Origin: Strigops habroptila
Lineage: Eukaryota; Chordata; Aves; Psittaciformes; Psittacidae
Assembly (NCBI RefSeq): GCF_004027225.2
Contig: NC_044282.2
Location: 53,948,593 to 54,012,592, forward strand
Direction of reading: 5' to 3'
Length of the DNA: 64,000 nt
The notes below the pieces were generated by a model, which was not told where the DNA came from, ran no database searches, and saw only the letters and a list, made by a program, of their open reading frames with translations. Position 1 is the stretch's first letter, and each line of letters opens with the position of its first letter. Shown one piece after another: positions 22,394 to 36,349 of this stretch. Both the position numbers and the translations under genes were made by a program.

Positions 22394-25300
22394 GGATCCT
22401 TCAGACACTTTCAGCAGGGATCGATGTTACAGTCATGGTAATCATTTTACATCGCACCTTTCGTCCTGGAGGGTGTCAAAATGCTTTGGATATTTAGCAC
22501 AGCAGCACAAGGAATCACTTTGTCTACGACTAACACAAAACCACTCATGGGTTTACATCTGGCAGCTGCTCTGTAGGGAATGGCAGCACTGAAAAGGTGA
22601 AGTGTGGGTAGGTGGAAAACCTACCTGTTAAAAATTCAGAATGCACAGGGCATTAAGACTGCTGAAAACAGGTGGAAAGATCAGGCTTCACTGTGTTCAG
22701 AGGTAAAGTGCCTCTTTTCCAAGGGTGTTAGTGCTGGTAGCCAGGTCCAGTGAATATAAAGAAGGGATGTGCTGCCAAGAGGGATTTTGCTGTTATTTAT
22801 AACACATTTGCCAAGGAGTGTTCACTGCAGAAGTAAAAGTCCAGAACATTGTCTGGAAATGCGAACTTCTAACCTACTAAAATGGAGGAAATCTGAACTA
22901 AAGGGAGGTTTAAAAATAGGGGCATGAACTCCGCAAAAGGCTGAATTCCAGCTTTCTTTCCTACAAGATAAAATAGGTAATGTTTTTCTCCAGAAAAGTT
23001 ACCATAGGAAATGTGGAAATGAATTTTTGTCAAAGTTAGTCCCATTCAGTGTAGGGTGTCTGTTTTAATTGTTTTTGTCTCAGCAGTTTCCCAGTCTTTT
23101 TGCTGTTTTTTTTTTTTTTGCTGTCATTTTTTATGCATTAGCCATATTGATGTATTTTTGGCCCTGTCCTGATCAGATGATTACTCCTTGCCATTACAAG
23201 TCCTTCTTGCTTATTATTCAGCTGATGTTGAGTTGCATTTTTATCTTTCCAAGAGAGTGATTTAATACCTAAGTCTTGCTATCTATCTTCATCCTCAAGA
23301 TTCTCAGCACAAGGCAAATGAAGGCTCAAGCCTAGATATATTACTCTAGCTCAGCAGATTGTGGAGGACGCTCAAAGATCTCGATGTTAGTCCTTGGCAA
23401 ATGCAAGGTAATGTAACTTAGCTCAGCCATCTTTCAAGGTGGCATAGATGGAGTCAAACTGACCTACATTTATCACAGGTTAAAGGTGCACCCAACTGTT
23501 TTCACTCCTTTGCCGTCTCATTTTTGAACTGAAGAAACTTTACTGAAATTTTAAGCTTTCTTGAGTAATGTGCTTCTTGGTTTTTCTCCAATAGCAAAGA
23601 ATACATAGTGATCACATAATATTTTTAAAGCTTTTCTAAACAGGCATTGTATTGTTATAGATTTTAGTAAAACTGACTTGTACTACACAAAGATGCCTGC
23701 ACCAAAGTGACACTCATTAACAAACTGTTTGAAGGCCCACAATATTATATTTCTAAAACCCAGTATGGGATATTAGTTATGGCCAGAATGAATCTAAAAA
23801 TGGCAGTACCCCTATAATGGGAAAGATTTGAATAAAATCAATGTTGAAATGTTGTGGTTCTAAAATGCTTGATTATAATATACTTTTTTGTAGCTGTAAG
23901 TAGCTATAGCACATGATCTCATTTTCCTGAGAATGTACTTCTCTTAGGGTGCTGTCAGCTGGGAAAAGAAGGGAACCAGATGAAGGACAAATCCTTACAA
24001 CAAGTTCTGTGTTCATCAGGGCAATCCAAAGCCTTTTGCTGTGATATGAAAGTCTGCAGTGGGTTTCAATTCAAGCTCTGCATGGTCTGTGCTGACATCT
24101 TTAGCTCATGGCATTTGCTGCTGCCTTCGTTGCTGTCCATGATGTCTCTGATAGGATATAATTTGCTACAGCTGGGTTAGGTGCAAAACTGCCATGAGCA
24201 AAGCTTTTTGTCTTTCCTTAGATGTGCCATTTCATTGTATGTCTCATCAAAATCAGGCAAACAAATGTAGAGAGTGCATGTGTCATGCTCTGCAAATCAA
24301 GTGTATAGAAAGAATCCCTTGCCCAGAGCCCTGCTTGTGCTGCTGCACACATCAGAGCTCAATGGCAAAGGGTCTCATTTGTTCTCTTTCTACCTCTTCA
24401 AGACCAGAAGAGGTTTAAACACCTGCCTACTGTGAAAGCTCATTATTTTCTGCCTGAATCCTAAGTGGGGGTGGGGTAAGTGGAATACAAAAATTTATTC
24501 TAACATGTAATTAAGGTGCAAAATTCGGGTAGGGATTTAGATGCGGCTTGATTAAATCAGAGTCCTTTTCTAATACAAGTGAATGTTACGCTGCGAGTCC
24601 CATTATTTAAGGGAATTTTCAGTGCCAGTTAAAAAAAAAAAGTGTTCTCTATTCTTTGACATCACAGCTGATAACTCCCATCTTCAAGTGTATTCAGTAG
24701 GGTGGATTCTCAGCTGAAACATACCTTTGTTCCAGTCTCTCTGGCGTAATTACATCAATGAATGTCATCTAAGGATTGGGTGGATAAGAGAAGCAGAGGA
24801 CATCGCTAACAGGCACATAATGTTGCTCAGACTCTGATCGTCACTGGGTGAATTCAGCCGATAATCTGAACTATAAGGATAAAACTTTTGGGCTTAAAAA
24901 AAGAAATGCATGAAGGTAAACTTTTCTACATTCATTCCATTGCATTACATTAGCACATTAGTGGGAAACCAGAAAGTTGCTATTCTATCTCATGCAAGTG
25001 ATATTAATAATAATAGTCATGAGACCACTAATTCCAGTGTTAAGCTTCCAAGAATGGTTTTCAGTAATAAAAGAAAAAGAAAGAAAATGCTCAGTTTTCT
25101 TGCTTGTCACCGCTGATTTTTGAGTGGTGCCTAAACATTACAAAAAGGGCAGGAGATCTGGGTATTTTAACTGGCAGGACCAAGCACTTAGGAGTCCTAT
25201 TTACTCCAAAATATTGCACTCCCTAATGGGTTGGATAAATGGGTACTGTTAAATGATTGGTGCTGGATGAGTGACATACAGGATTTTGAAGGCTGATTGA

Positions 25301-26891
25301 AGTTTAGACATGCTGGATATGTCATTGGCAGGCATTATACAGGAGTAACAAAGGGTGCTGATCTCTTGCCTATTGGGATGGTCTCTCTGGTTCCCTGAGG
25401 AGCCATCAGAGCAAGCTGAAACCTCTGTTTTTCCCATTTACTGCCATGAGCTTGAAACAGAAACATGCAATTCTGTTAGCATTCATCCAGCCAGTGGCTG
25501 CAACTAACACCAGGATATTTGTATCAGTTGCAATAACAGAAGGCCCCTAAGGGCTCCCCAGTGCCTTTCCTCTTTTAGGGGTTATGGTCTGGGCCTCTGC
25601 CTCTTCTGTTTGGCCTGGAAAATTCACAACAGGGTCTTACAGGCAGCTGAACTGGCACGTGTTGACTGAGACCTGCAACAAACAAGTCTGCCAAGGCCCT
25701 CACAGCATGTCTACCCATTTGGCTCTCAGTTCATGTTCTCTTGCACCCGCAGCTTGGCTGTGCTATGCCTCACCTGCATCAGGATAGTCTGACCCGTGCC
25801 TCCTCCTGGGACCCCACACTCAGCGGATCCCTTAGCAGGGGAGGTGCTGAGGCCCCTTCATGGGGCTTTCTCCATCATGTGACCAGACAAATTCCATCTT
25901 TTCTTGGATGCAGCTCTTCCTCTGGACCCATTGTCCTTAGATCACATTACTCAGAAGGTGATATCTCAGGCGAGATGAGTTAATGTAAGCAGTGCCATAC
26001 ACAGTCACAGCCTTCCAGCTCAACCATCACAAAGCAGTGTTCCTCCCGCAAGCTTATCCAAGGTCCATATTTCCTCATGGGAACACAAGGAAGTAGACAC
26101 AGAGTGAAGTTTGGAGGTGCTGTTAAGGAAATGCAGGTCATGATAAACCAGTATCAAAACATATTATCTGTTCCTATGAAGCTGAAGTCTGCAACTGCCT
26201 CATCTCAGGCTGTAGAGAATATCTTAAAATAAACAAAGTATGTAAATAAAGAATGCAGAATTATTTGTCAAACAACATTGTTCATCAATGAGAAACAGCA
26301 AGGTGAAGAACAACAAGTAGGCAGATGAAAAAGCAAATGCCTTTGCAGCTGATTGGTTTTATTTCTGACTTTGGAAGTGAGATCATCTGCTATCATTGCT
26401 AACACAGGCGAGATGAATTCAGAGTATTCTGTCACTGTTTTGAAAATCTTTAGATGACCCTATGAGGTGCTGCTTCAAGCAGAAAGACTGTAATTTCCTT
26501 TCCTGTATATACCTAGCATATCTAACATTTTAGTAATATTAGCTTGTCACATTTTAATCTATATAAGGGCTTTTGTTTTGTTTTGTTTGCCTTTGAAACA
26601 TATTCTACCCTGGTTTGCAGAGCTGTAGGGCTGCAGAGACAAGGGAAATGTTGGTCAATTGTCTAAATATTTGAAAATGCAATATATATAAATTCTCCCT
26701 TCTGCTTTTCTGAGGTATTTTTTATAATGCAGTGCTGTTTGCTATTATTATTGCTCTGATGGCAGTGACACTAGAAGCTGTTGGGGACATTCAGCAATCC
26801 TCACTTAAGACATAGCAATAAGAGAAAATTAGTGACTTGACCAGATTGAAAAAGCAAGTAAATAGCAGAGTAAACATTAAAACTCTCTCTT
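22394..26891. other. Unique sequence, no gene seen
   Basis: No coding exon or known repeat identified. The stretch around 24480-24620 is rich in ATTA/TAAT words and has several isolated CpGs. The stretch around 25560-25960 is richer in G and C, with two overlapping low-stop frames (25584-25787, 25741-25983) that resemble nothing I know; it may be an old insertion. Confidence 0.45.
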
Positions 26892-26916
26892 AAAAAAAAA
26901 AAAAAAAAAAAAAAAA
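26892..26916. repeat. A25 homopolymer
   Basis: Twenty-five consecutive A. It could be the tail of a retroposed sequence, but the preceding 200 bases do not look like a transcript I recognise. Confidence 0.95.
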
Positions 26917-28224
26917 TCAAAACCTATTACACTGTGTAGTAGGCTAAACAATGATACTAAGTAATTTAGAAATACGTCATATTTGAATCTTCCTAGATTA
27001 TATTTTGCTAATCTCGACTGATAGAAAAACTTGGAAGTCTGTTAACAGGAAAAAACCCCAGTGCAGATGTGGTAACTGTGTCTTGGTACCAATAAGACCT
27101 TAAGCTATCTATAGGAAGATGCTGATTGAGCAAAGCAAAACCTCATTAAGTACTCCCTTAGGATGTTAGAACTTTTTAAGCTTTAAAACACTTGAATAAA
27201 AACTGAGGACAAGTACCAGTGCTCAACAATAGAAAACACTAGACATTTTTTATTTTTTTTTTAACACAAAGGGCAAAAAGTATTTTATGCTAATTTTATT
27301 TCACATAAAGGAAAATAATAAATTATGAAATCCCAAGGGCAGATATTCACTTGCTGCTTATTTACTTTACTGGAGTTAAGTTATCTAGTACTTCTGGAGG
27401 TTCTGACTCTCAAATGTTAAAATAGACACCAATCTCCTTGTTTCATGAGCAGTAATTTCTGTTGAAAAACTCTTTGTTTTAATTTGTAGATCTACCTGCA
27501 TTCTTCATCTTGTACTTCTTGTTTTTCCATCCAGTTGCTGCTCTGTGATATGTGATATAAAAAGAGTGAAGAAGTTTAAATTGTGCTTACCTTTTGCAAG
27601 CAATGCAGCTATTTCATGCAGATAAAACATTTAGGTAGACAATTAGATCTGAATTTCAGTACTGGGTAGGTTTCCAATCTTATAACCCTATGTTCAAATA
27701 AAAAAAAAAAAAAAGACAATTACAAATATAGAAAAGTCAGAATGTTTCTAGTGTAGAGATTTTCTTCTATTCCAAATTGTAGGATCATATGCATCAAAAT
27801 AAATTGAAACTCAGGTGTGACGAGGCGTATTTCTATGTATTTTTGTGTATTTCTACACATGCGTTTATTTTAAATTCTGTTAATTATCTAAGCTTTTGCC
27901 TCTAAGTGGTTCTTCCAGAGAATTAACACAAATTTTGGGGACATTTTGGGAAGCTGTCCCACATCTAAGAAACTATACCATGAAGCTGTTCAGTGGAAAA
28001 CTATTGAGATCTGCCAGTCTCTCCAACCCTTAGAATTCAAGCCATGACCTACTGGATCACTGGATGATAAAAGTAAATAAGTTACTCAGAGGTTAGCATA
28101 GAAAACTTTTCAATTTTCCTCTCCTAGGGGAATGTACTGCTCTGTATTCACAACAGGGAAGAAGTCTGGAGGAAATCCACGGTAATATTAATTATTTTTA
28201 GATGTGCTTAGAGAGATATCACTA
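26917..28224. other. Unique AT-rich sequence, no gene seen
   Basis: Contains T-rich (27246-27262) and A-rich (27701-27714) tracts only. Confidence 0.5.
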
Positions 28225-28298
28225 GTTTAATATTGTATACCATCTGCATCCAGATTCTCTGGTTTAATACTGTGTACCATCTGGATCCAGATTCACTG
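28225..28298. repeat. 37-base tandem duplication, slightly diverged
   Basis: Unit 1 (28225-28261) and unit 2 (28262-28298) share the order 'gtttaata.tgt.taccatctg.atccagattc.ctg' with four visible mismatches. The divergence makes it older than the 21-base duplication at 14.9 kb. Confidence 0.93.
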
Positions 28299-30192
28299 CT
28301 TGAGAGAATGTTTATAGTTATGAACCACATCTTCACTATAAGATTTGCACACTTTATTCCTTCACTTTCATGATACTGTAAAATAATGAATTTCCAACTG
28401 AAACTAAAAAATACAGGCTATAGTTGAACCTGTATGAAGTCGACACAAATTCTCAGTGAACTCTGGATCACATCCCCTGCCCAGACCTTAAACTGGGGTA
28501 GAGATGCGTTCAATCACTGATGACTCACAATGCTAAAGAGAGTTGTTTTTCCTTTTCTGCTATGGCTCTGAATGCCATTGACAGCCAGCCCTGCAGAGAG
28601 ATGGAAACAGAATGCAATCAGACTTCCAAATCTTCCCTTAATGCAGTGTCTTTTTTTGGAGCTTTTCCCTGTAGGGAACCTCTCAGATGGGGATAAGTAA
28701 TGCTGTTAGTATATAATCCAATCACTGATGCAGATTGCTCCTAGACAATCCTGAGCAGCAGATTTTATTTTTTTTTTTATATATATATACTTTATAAAGA
28801 AAGTAGCTTTTCTGCAGTAAAAATAAAAAGGGATGTGGCTTAGAAGTTATTAATGATATAAATAAATCTTACTATATATTGTCTGATATGATAAAATTGG
28901 AAGCTTTACCATAAAAGAGCAGAAAACAAAATAAAAAAGTAAAATATTTTAGTATTTAAAACAGGAGACTAACTTGGTGCTCTCCTCTCCCTGTTGCATT
29001 GTGCAGTCAGCCAGGGATGTACACTTCTTATTCCTAGACTGAACCCATTTCTGGGATTGCCAAGGTAGAGGTCTCATTCTATATCTTTTGCTGCCATTGA
29101 TGTGCTGTTTCTCTTTTGTCTCTAGCACTGTGCTTACTATGGTGTTATTGTAGTATGGTCTGCAGACCCAGTTTGTAGATGTGATTCTCTTTTCAGTCCC
29201 ACATCTATCCTGTTAGTCAAAATCACGTCTTCCCTATTTCCATCTTCTTCCCATGTCTCTGTCTCCTCTATTTTGACTGCAGATTTTTGGGGCATGAGAT
29301 TTTATCTCCCTTTTGAATATATAAAGCTCAGCACTTTGGAGAGCTGAACGCATCTAGAGACTGTGTAAGAAACAGAAAATCATGGAATAGTATCCCACCC
29401 ACTCAGTTTAAGCATCTAACTATGACCTATTGAAGGAATTGTAGATCACAATGTAATACAGTTAAAAAACCCTATTTCTGGCTGATTTCATTAGGCCAGA
29501 GTATGTCAGACACAAAAACAGAAAACAAAGTGTGCAGTCTGTATTCCAAGCTGGCAATTTCCACCATCTCATACAGGACAGAGGCTTCTTACAGATTTCA
29601 TATGGAGTCAGTGCTTAATGGAGGTGAAGAGGTCAGCGCAGGCTGGTTGTTTCTTGTCTTTTTCTTTTTACAGAAACACAGCAAGGATCTCATTTTCTGC
29701 TACTTGCATTGGCTGAAGGGGGCAGGGGATGTCAAAACGTATAGATTTCTTAGCAGGTTTGTTAAAGTTTTTGATTTATCTTTTCGTAACTATCATGAAA
29801 AGTGAAAGTGCTGGCAATTAGAGTTAATGAGCGTTTCATTGCTTGTGACAGTTTATTTCAATTAGCATTGCTGCTGTTTTCTTCTTTAAGTGAGGAAAAT
29901 GTTCTGGTAAGCTTCTGTAGTAACACATGGAGCCAAGCTTGAGTTCTCCAGAGCTGGCTGAGAACAGCAGGCGCAACTTGACCTTTACAAAAAGGGAATA
30001 TGTTATTCTTAAAGGAGCCTTCAGCTTTTTGTTGGCTCTGCTGCATACATTTATATGCCTTTTTAGAAGATTTTTGCCACCAAAGACCTCTCTATAGGTG
30101 GACCTTTCACAGACCAAATACCACACTTATTTCTACAGTCCTTCCCAAATGGGTTGTTCTGATACGCAGAGGTTACAGAACTAATCTGCCAA
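28299..30192. other. Unique AT-rich sequence, no gene seen
   Basis: Includes a T and TA tract (28767-28790). The 100-codon frame at 29503-29805 is not recognisable as a gene. The 29810-29880 part carries two CAATTAG sites within 50 bases. Confidence 0.45.
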
Positions 30193-30312
30193 TCTTCCTT
30201 CCTTCTTCCCTCCTTCCCGCCCCCCTGCTCGCCCTCCCACCCTCCTTCTTTTCCTTTTTTCACTCCATTCATCTATCTGTCTGTCTGTCTTTCTGTCCTT
30301 CCATCCCTTCTG
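30193..30312. repeat. Polypyrimidine tract with CTTC/CTGT units
   Basis: About 120 bases that are almost all C and T on the plus strand, grading from CTTC/CCTT words into a short (CTGT)n run near 30275-30290. The minus-strand frame across it (30063-30272) is a glycine-, lysine- and glutamate-rich compositional frame. Confidence 0.9.
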
Positions 30313-33300
30313 CATTCCTTTGTACATGTTGGGAATAAGGAAACATGGTCAAATTCAAATGATAAATAAATGCAGAGGTGATGTAACAAACCCGATTCTC
30401 AGAGAGCTGATGAAACATGGAGCATGAGTGTTGATAACTGACTGCTTGTGTTAGTTTAACAGTACTAGTTTCAGGAAAGTTATCCTTCTGAGAGATGAAT
30501 CAATGAATCTGAGCATGAAAATCAATGTGTCAATGCAATCAACCTGATCCTTGAATTGTGGGTCTGTAAGGAATTTGATACTGCACGCAGTAATTCCAGC
30601 CAAGGCAGTTATATGCAACATTTGACAGCAGAAAAACAACTTCTATAATAAAGTTCTAGTCCTGTATGTCACTGCATCCATCCATTCCTTACATTTTTAA
30701 ATGCTTGTTTTCATGGTCTCTGCTTATTGTTCTGTTTAAATAATATTCTTTCATGCTTCTTAATTAAAACAGGTGGTAGATTTCTCAACACATCAGTATT
30801 CAGTGCCTTAAAAATCTTTGACTGAGGTCAGCAGAAGCTTTGTGGGACTTGTTATATCCATTAAACAGAAGAGTAAACTGTACCGTGGAATGCTAAGGCT
30901 ATTATTATGACTATAATTTTTATTTACATGTCATCAGATCTACCTAAGTATACTAAAGGCAGCAATTTTGACAAACTGTATAGCAAAGCTCTCCTTGACT
31001 AAATAAATGCTTTCCCTCAGGTCAGGTAGCATGAAAAGTTTTAATGAACTATGTTTCGCCAGAATACCCAAAGACATCTTACTATGTTTCTTTTAACTTC
31101 TCTTATAGAAACACTGTCTCTCTCACTCAAAATTCTTCTTCCCAAGCTAATCATTAACATTATTGTTGACTTTCATCAGAAGAGCATTCAGTCTGCCTTC
31201 TGAAACAGGAAAATCCTCATTTATCCACTTATTTATATCACTGATATTTTTGTTACCAATTCACTGTTGACTGGAATAATTTCATTAGCACTTCCTGAAC
31301 TGGAGTTATAATCACACGAACAAAAATGACAGATTGATTTTATAAAGTTATCACAGCAGTTTATCCAAAATAGAACTCATCTTTATGTAAGTACAGTAAT
31401 CCATAATATTTCTCTATCTTCAATACTTCCTGCAGTCCTAAAAATCCCATTTCAACAGGCTATAGAATGATTTAGGAAGAGAGAAAGAGGATGTCTACAA
31501 GAAGAATTTTAGGCATGAATTCTATGTATGAGAAAAAAGAGAGGACTAAAAACAATGGTAGAGCCTATAAGATCAAGAATGCTGTTGATAAAGTAAATGC
31601 AGTACGCAGCTAAATTGTGATTATCTTTGCCACAGGAGGTTCTGGAGGTCAGACATATAAATAGGTTTGGAACAGGATCCAAAGCTCTAAGGTGAATCTA
31701 CCTAAACGTTTTTCTTATTAAAGAGGATACACAAAACACCAAGGGGTTTTATAATCTCAAAAGCCAAGTTTGAACAGGAACTAGAATAGCTAGCTTCTGT
31801 GACACTGAAAGTGACTACAGAATTGAGTACACATGAAAGAACTGAAAGGAAGTTCATAGAAACCTCTCTACCTATTTGTTGTGGCCTTGCAAAGCAATTC
31901 CTTGCTTCCAAGGTAATTTATTAATATCTTGATTTCTAGTTGCCCCAAAGTCTCCAATGACTTTCAGTTTTGTTTTTTTTTCCAGAATATACATTCCTGC
32001 TTCTCTCAGCAGTTTTTCAGGCACTCTGCCAGTCTATAGACTCTCATCTCTTTCCTGAATCTCAGCCTTCCTTTGCTTGCTACACCCTGAACTTTCAAAG
32101 CTCTTTGGCTTCATGGAAGCTCCCTAATTCTCTAAGGGCATGAGATACAGCTAGATGTCCCACCTGGCCCAGACACTTTTTTTTTTTTATATACAACATT
32201 ATATTTGAAAAAGAATTAACGAGAAACATATAACATGGGTGCCATCATTGAGTTTGTAAGAGCACTCAATTTACTTTTTTTTTTTGTCTCATGTTTTTAG
32301 TGGTACACTCTGCATTTACACCTGGTGCTGAAAACTTCAGGGAATCAATAAACTAATGTCTCTTTGTGAGAACACTCCAAAAGACAACAGGAACTACTCT
32401 GTTCTTTAGTTATGTATATAGTTGAAAAACATTACTAACCTTTTTTTCTCCTAGCATAGTTCATAGGGTAAGCAGTAAACTGACCATCTTGGTCAACTTT
32501 TAGTTGAATTGATCTGGACACCTCCAGATCCCTGCCCCGAACCTGGCTATTTTCTTTTCTACTTCTACAGCACAGTAAAATTGCAAAAAATGGGTCACAT
32601 ACATACATTTCACGCATATTTCTAACCTAGCAAATAGTTTAGAAGGCTACTAGAATAGGAGGTGAAGTTTCCAAGCTTTATAAGTTAGACAGGATGGTTA
32701 GAAGGCTGTAGAAGATTTCCCCTAAAGATATTGGAGGCTTTTGTTTCTTTTGTTTTAAACTCTCCCTCAAGCAAGCCTGAAGCTGTTTGCTCGAATCCAA
32801 TGACTATTCAGTAAACTTCAGGACTCAGCCCACGCATTCCTGCAGGGTTTGCACAGCCCAGTTTTCTAAATGTAGTTAATCAGCTCCTGGTCTCACCAAA
32901 TCAAAGTCTCTGTGTAACTAACTGTGAAGTATCATTGTGAAGTCTATGAAAGGAATAATCTCCTAAAACTTTGCCTATGACTTTGTTAGATGCTCCCCTG
33001 GCTTCGCTTCTCATGACTCCTCCTTCATGCACTTCTTTCTTCCTAGGCATACCCCGTTAAATGTGAAATTGTGTCTGAGTAGCCAGATGTGCACAAGTAT
33101 GAATGCAACCAAATGAACTGTGGCTCCCCTGATTGTGTACACATTAGAAATGTCATGCTAAGAAGAATTTAAAGAACCCCAGAGGAATAGTTTATACTGC
33201 TGAAGTCAACGATAATAAATCCAGGCAAATCCTATTTTAAGACCAAAGTTAATTCAAAGGGCAAAGGGACTGGCAAAAAATGGAAAAAAATCCACGTGTA

Positions 33301-36300
33301 AATTTTCAGTTATTTAGCTTTGTCTTATGACTGCGTTCTACAGGTCAGAGAATATCAGAGACACACAAAAAATATCTGTGCCCATAATGAGGCTAATCAG
33401 AACTATAGTTAATTTAAATGAGTCTTTCACAGTTTATTCTGTTATTCAGTAACCCACTTCTCCTCATATCCTATAGCATTTTTCCATTTTATCTATGGAG
33501 AAGGGATCTCTCCTTGAGCTTTGAGACAGTACAGCTCTGAATACTGTAGCTAAGCCCTGATTACATCATGGTAAAAACAGAATTTACCCTTGCCAACACA
33601 TTTCCATATTTGAAAAATGTTTTCAAACTAAATTGATAAAAAATCTCGATGTTTCCCGGAGAACAGATGTTCACAACAATTTGTATTACAAAACATTGAC
33701 TAACTATAACAATAATGACTCAAGTTTTTGGAATTTGTCTGGATAATCTCAAACAGTGTACAAATCACCTATTCATCTACTTTAAGTACAGAGCTGTAAT
33801 AAATAATTAATATAAATATAATCTGAAAGTCAAAACACAATGAAATAGACTGATGTTCCAAAATCTCATATTTTCAGGTGCAGACCTTGAAACCTATAGC
33901 CAGGAATATTTTGGTTTCGACAAAAAAAGCTAGTAGCTAATTAAAGAAACATTCACATCCATTTCTCATGTCGAACAGAAAAATGGTCTTGTACTGAAGC
34001 AATTTTCCCGTAAAAAATGTCATGAAAATGTGCTGTTTCATCAAAGATATTTCAGTTTTCACCAAAAATCCTTTGGAAGAGTGTTGGAGTGCTGAAAAGT
34101 TAGGAAGAGAAAAACACTTTGATGCTGTGCATTTCATGGGCTAGAGTACTGTTGTAGGGCGTAGAAAATCCTCTTTATCAGGTAAAGCATCAATAAAAAA
34201 TTGGACCAGGCACATTTGACATCGCTGGTCCCAGAAGAAGGCACCACTCTCTTATTTTTTCTGACACGGCTGTACCTGTGCCTAATCAAAACTCCTGGTT
34301 TCACTTAAAAATGCAGGTTGTACACCCATTCTCTGTAGATTAGCAGTACTAACAGCCACAGAGCTTTCATTAGGCACCTTTTAGTTTTCAACTGAAATGC
34401 TGTTTTCATGCTGATGTATATTTGTAAAATCTATACCTTATATCTATATATCTCTGAAGAGAATTAAAAAATTTCCACAAGTAGATGTCATGGGATTCTA
34501 TCCAAGTATTTAGACACATAGCATATGCTTAAATTTAAGTTAGCTAATCCATTTGTCCTAATCCATAGAAATTTTCTGTTACCATCCAGCTTGAATCTTT
34601 ACTGCCACAGTCTATCCAGTAAATTTGAACAAGACCTAAATTATTGCCATTTATTGTGTGACAGACTTCAAACTATTTGTAATTCATCTTCAGACTTTTT
34701 TTCGTCCTTTTTCCTTAACACCAATTGTTCAGATATCTCATCCTAGCAATATTTTCTAGATCTCTGACCAGTCACTGTCACTGCTTTTCTCAGGACTGTT
34801 ACAACTTTCCCATTTTTCAGAAATTCAGGAAACTCTATGATGCTTTATTGTTGGGGCTTGCTGTGATGGAGTGCACTGGAAGGGTAACTCTATATTTTAT
34901 TCAAACATCAACTCTGCTGCTTCAATGGAGAGCCAAATAAACGTTTTTTAGTGCTATCAATTGATTTCTCTCAAGTCCTGAAAGTAATTGCCCTAAATAC
35001 ACTCATAGCATTAATCCTAAAAATAACCAAATACCATATAAAAGATGCTGATGTTTTTTCTGATAAGTGTGATTCATGAGTAGCAGCAGTGTGATGACTG
35101 GAAATTTTCCCAGCCAAAGTGATTACAGTGACAACCTCACTATATGGGATGAACTGACTGAACAGCTGGTTTTACATTTACTCTTTATATATGCACAGCT
35201 GGCAAGTATCATCTTTTGGATAGACAGATGGATGTCTGTTTGTTTGGGGGGCACATAACATATTTATCATGCATCCGCTGTCACCTCCCGAGACTATGCA
35301 TTTCAATAAATATTAAACATAAAGCTTCAAATTATCAGAGAAAAAGGAATTTTAAGCATCTGTATGTGGTGTAGTCAGGATTACAGCTTGAAACACTGAT
35401 TGCTGCTGCAGTTCTGCAAGGCTTGCTCAGACATTTTTAACAGGTACAGACTGAGATTACTAACAGTAAAGGAAGCAGTCTGACAGCATGGGTAGAAAAA
35501 GATGGGGGAAACTAGGATATGCACTATCAAGACCTGCAGCTGGTTGTGTGGGATCATGTGGGTGCACACTCACCCCTGATGGTACTGTGCACACTTCTTG
35601 CCGAGGAATTACATTGCACAGAAGGTAAATGTGAGTGACCACACCTATCCCAATATAAAGTATTCTCACAGTAGAATGTTTTCTTTAAAACTGTAAGGTC
35701 TTTGAAGTACTGCGTTTGGTAACTGATGATTGCATTTGTGCACAACAAATGCCATCATGATGCAAATAAATTACAACCATTTCTATAACTTTAGCAGTAA
35801 ATAATATGAAACCTGCCTGTAGACAACCTCACAGTTCCACAGGACTTCCAGAAATACAGCACTTCAGAAAGCAGCTTGTAAAACTCTCTCTTTTTACCTG
35901 TGTGTTCCCTCAGCAGAGCAAAAATACCTTCATGTTTCATTCTCATTTTATTTAATGCACATGGTGAAAACTTGTGAGGTCACAGGGATTTATGCTAGCA
36001 GATTTGGCGGCCTTTTAATATTTACTTAGGCTGTAAAATATAATTTGAATTTTGGAAGTATTTGTCATTGTATCTAAGATGGATAAAGGTATGTTTATTA
36101 TAGCTGTATTTGCTATGTGTGATTTACATTGTTATATGTTGACTTTTCATTTCCTCAAATGTCACAGTTGCATTTTTGTCTTTCTAACTTCCTCAAAGTA
36201 TGGAAAGTTAAATATTTTTTTTACACTGATGGCAATCAAATCTCATTACAAAGTCTTACGGTCAGACTGCTGTACCTACCAAGCGATGACTTATTTTTTG

Positions 36301-36349
36301 AAAATACTTCACAATGTAGATCATCTTGAGTGCCATCACATGGCATATA
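30313..36349. other. Unique AT-rich sequence, no gene seen
   Basis: Six kilobases with no recognised repeat or exon. Short frames such as 34525-34746, 34725-34940 and 36052-36357 are AT-driven. The last of these ends where CR1 homology begins. Confidence 0.5.

Noticed and set aside
26892..26916. Poly-A tail of a processed pseudogene
   Set aside because: No transcript-like sequence or target duplication is visible around the A25 run.
30063..30338. Open frames on both strands over the polypyrimidine tract
   Set aside because: Compositional: glycine/lysine/glutamate on one strand and leucine/proline/serine on the other, with no domain.
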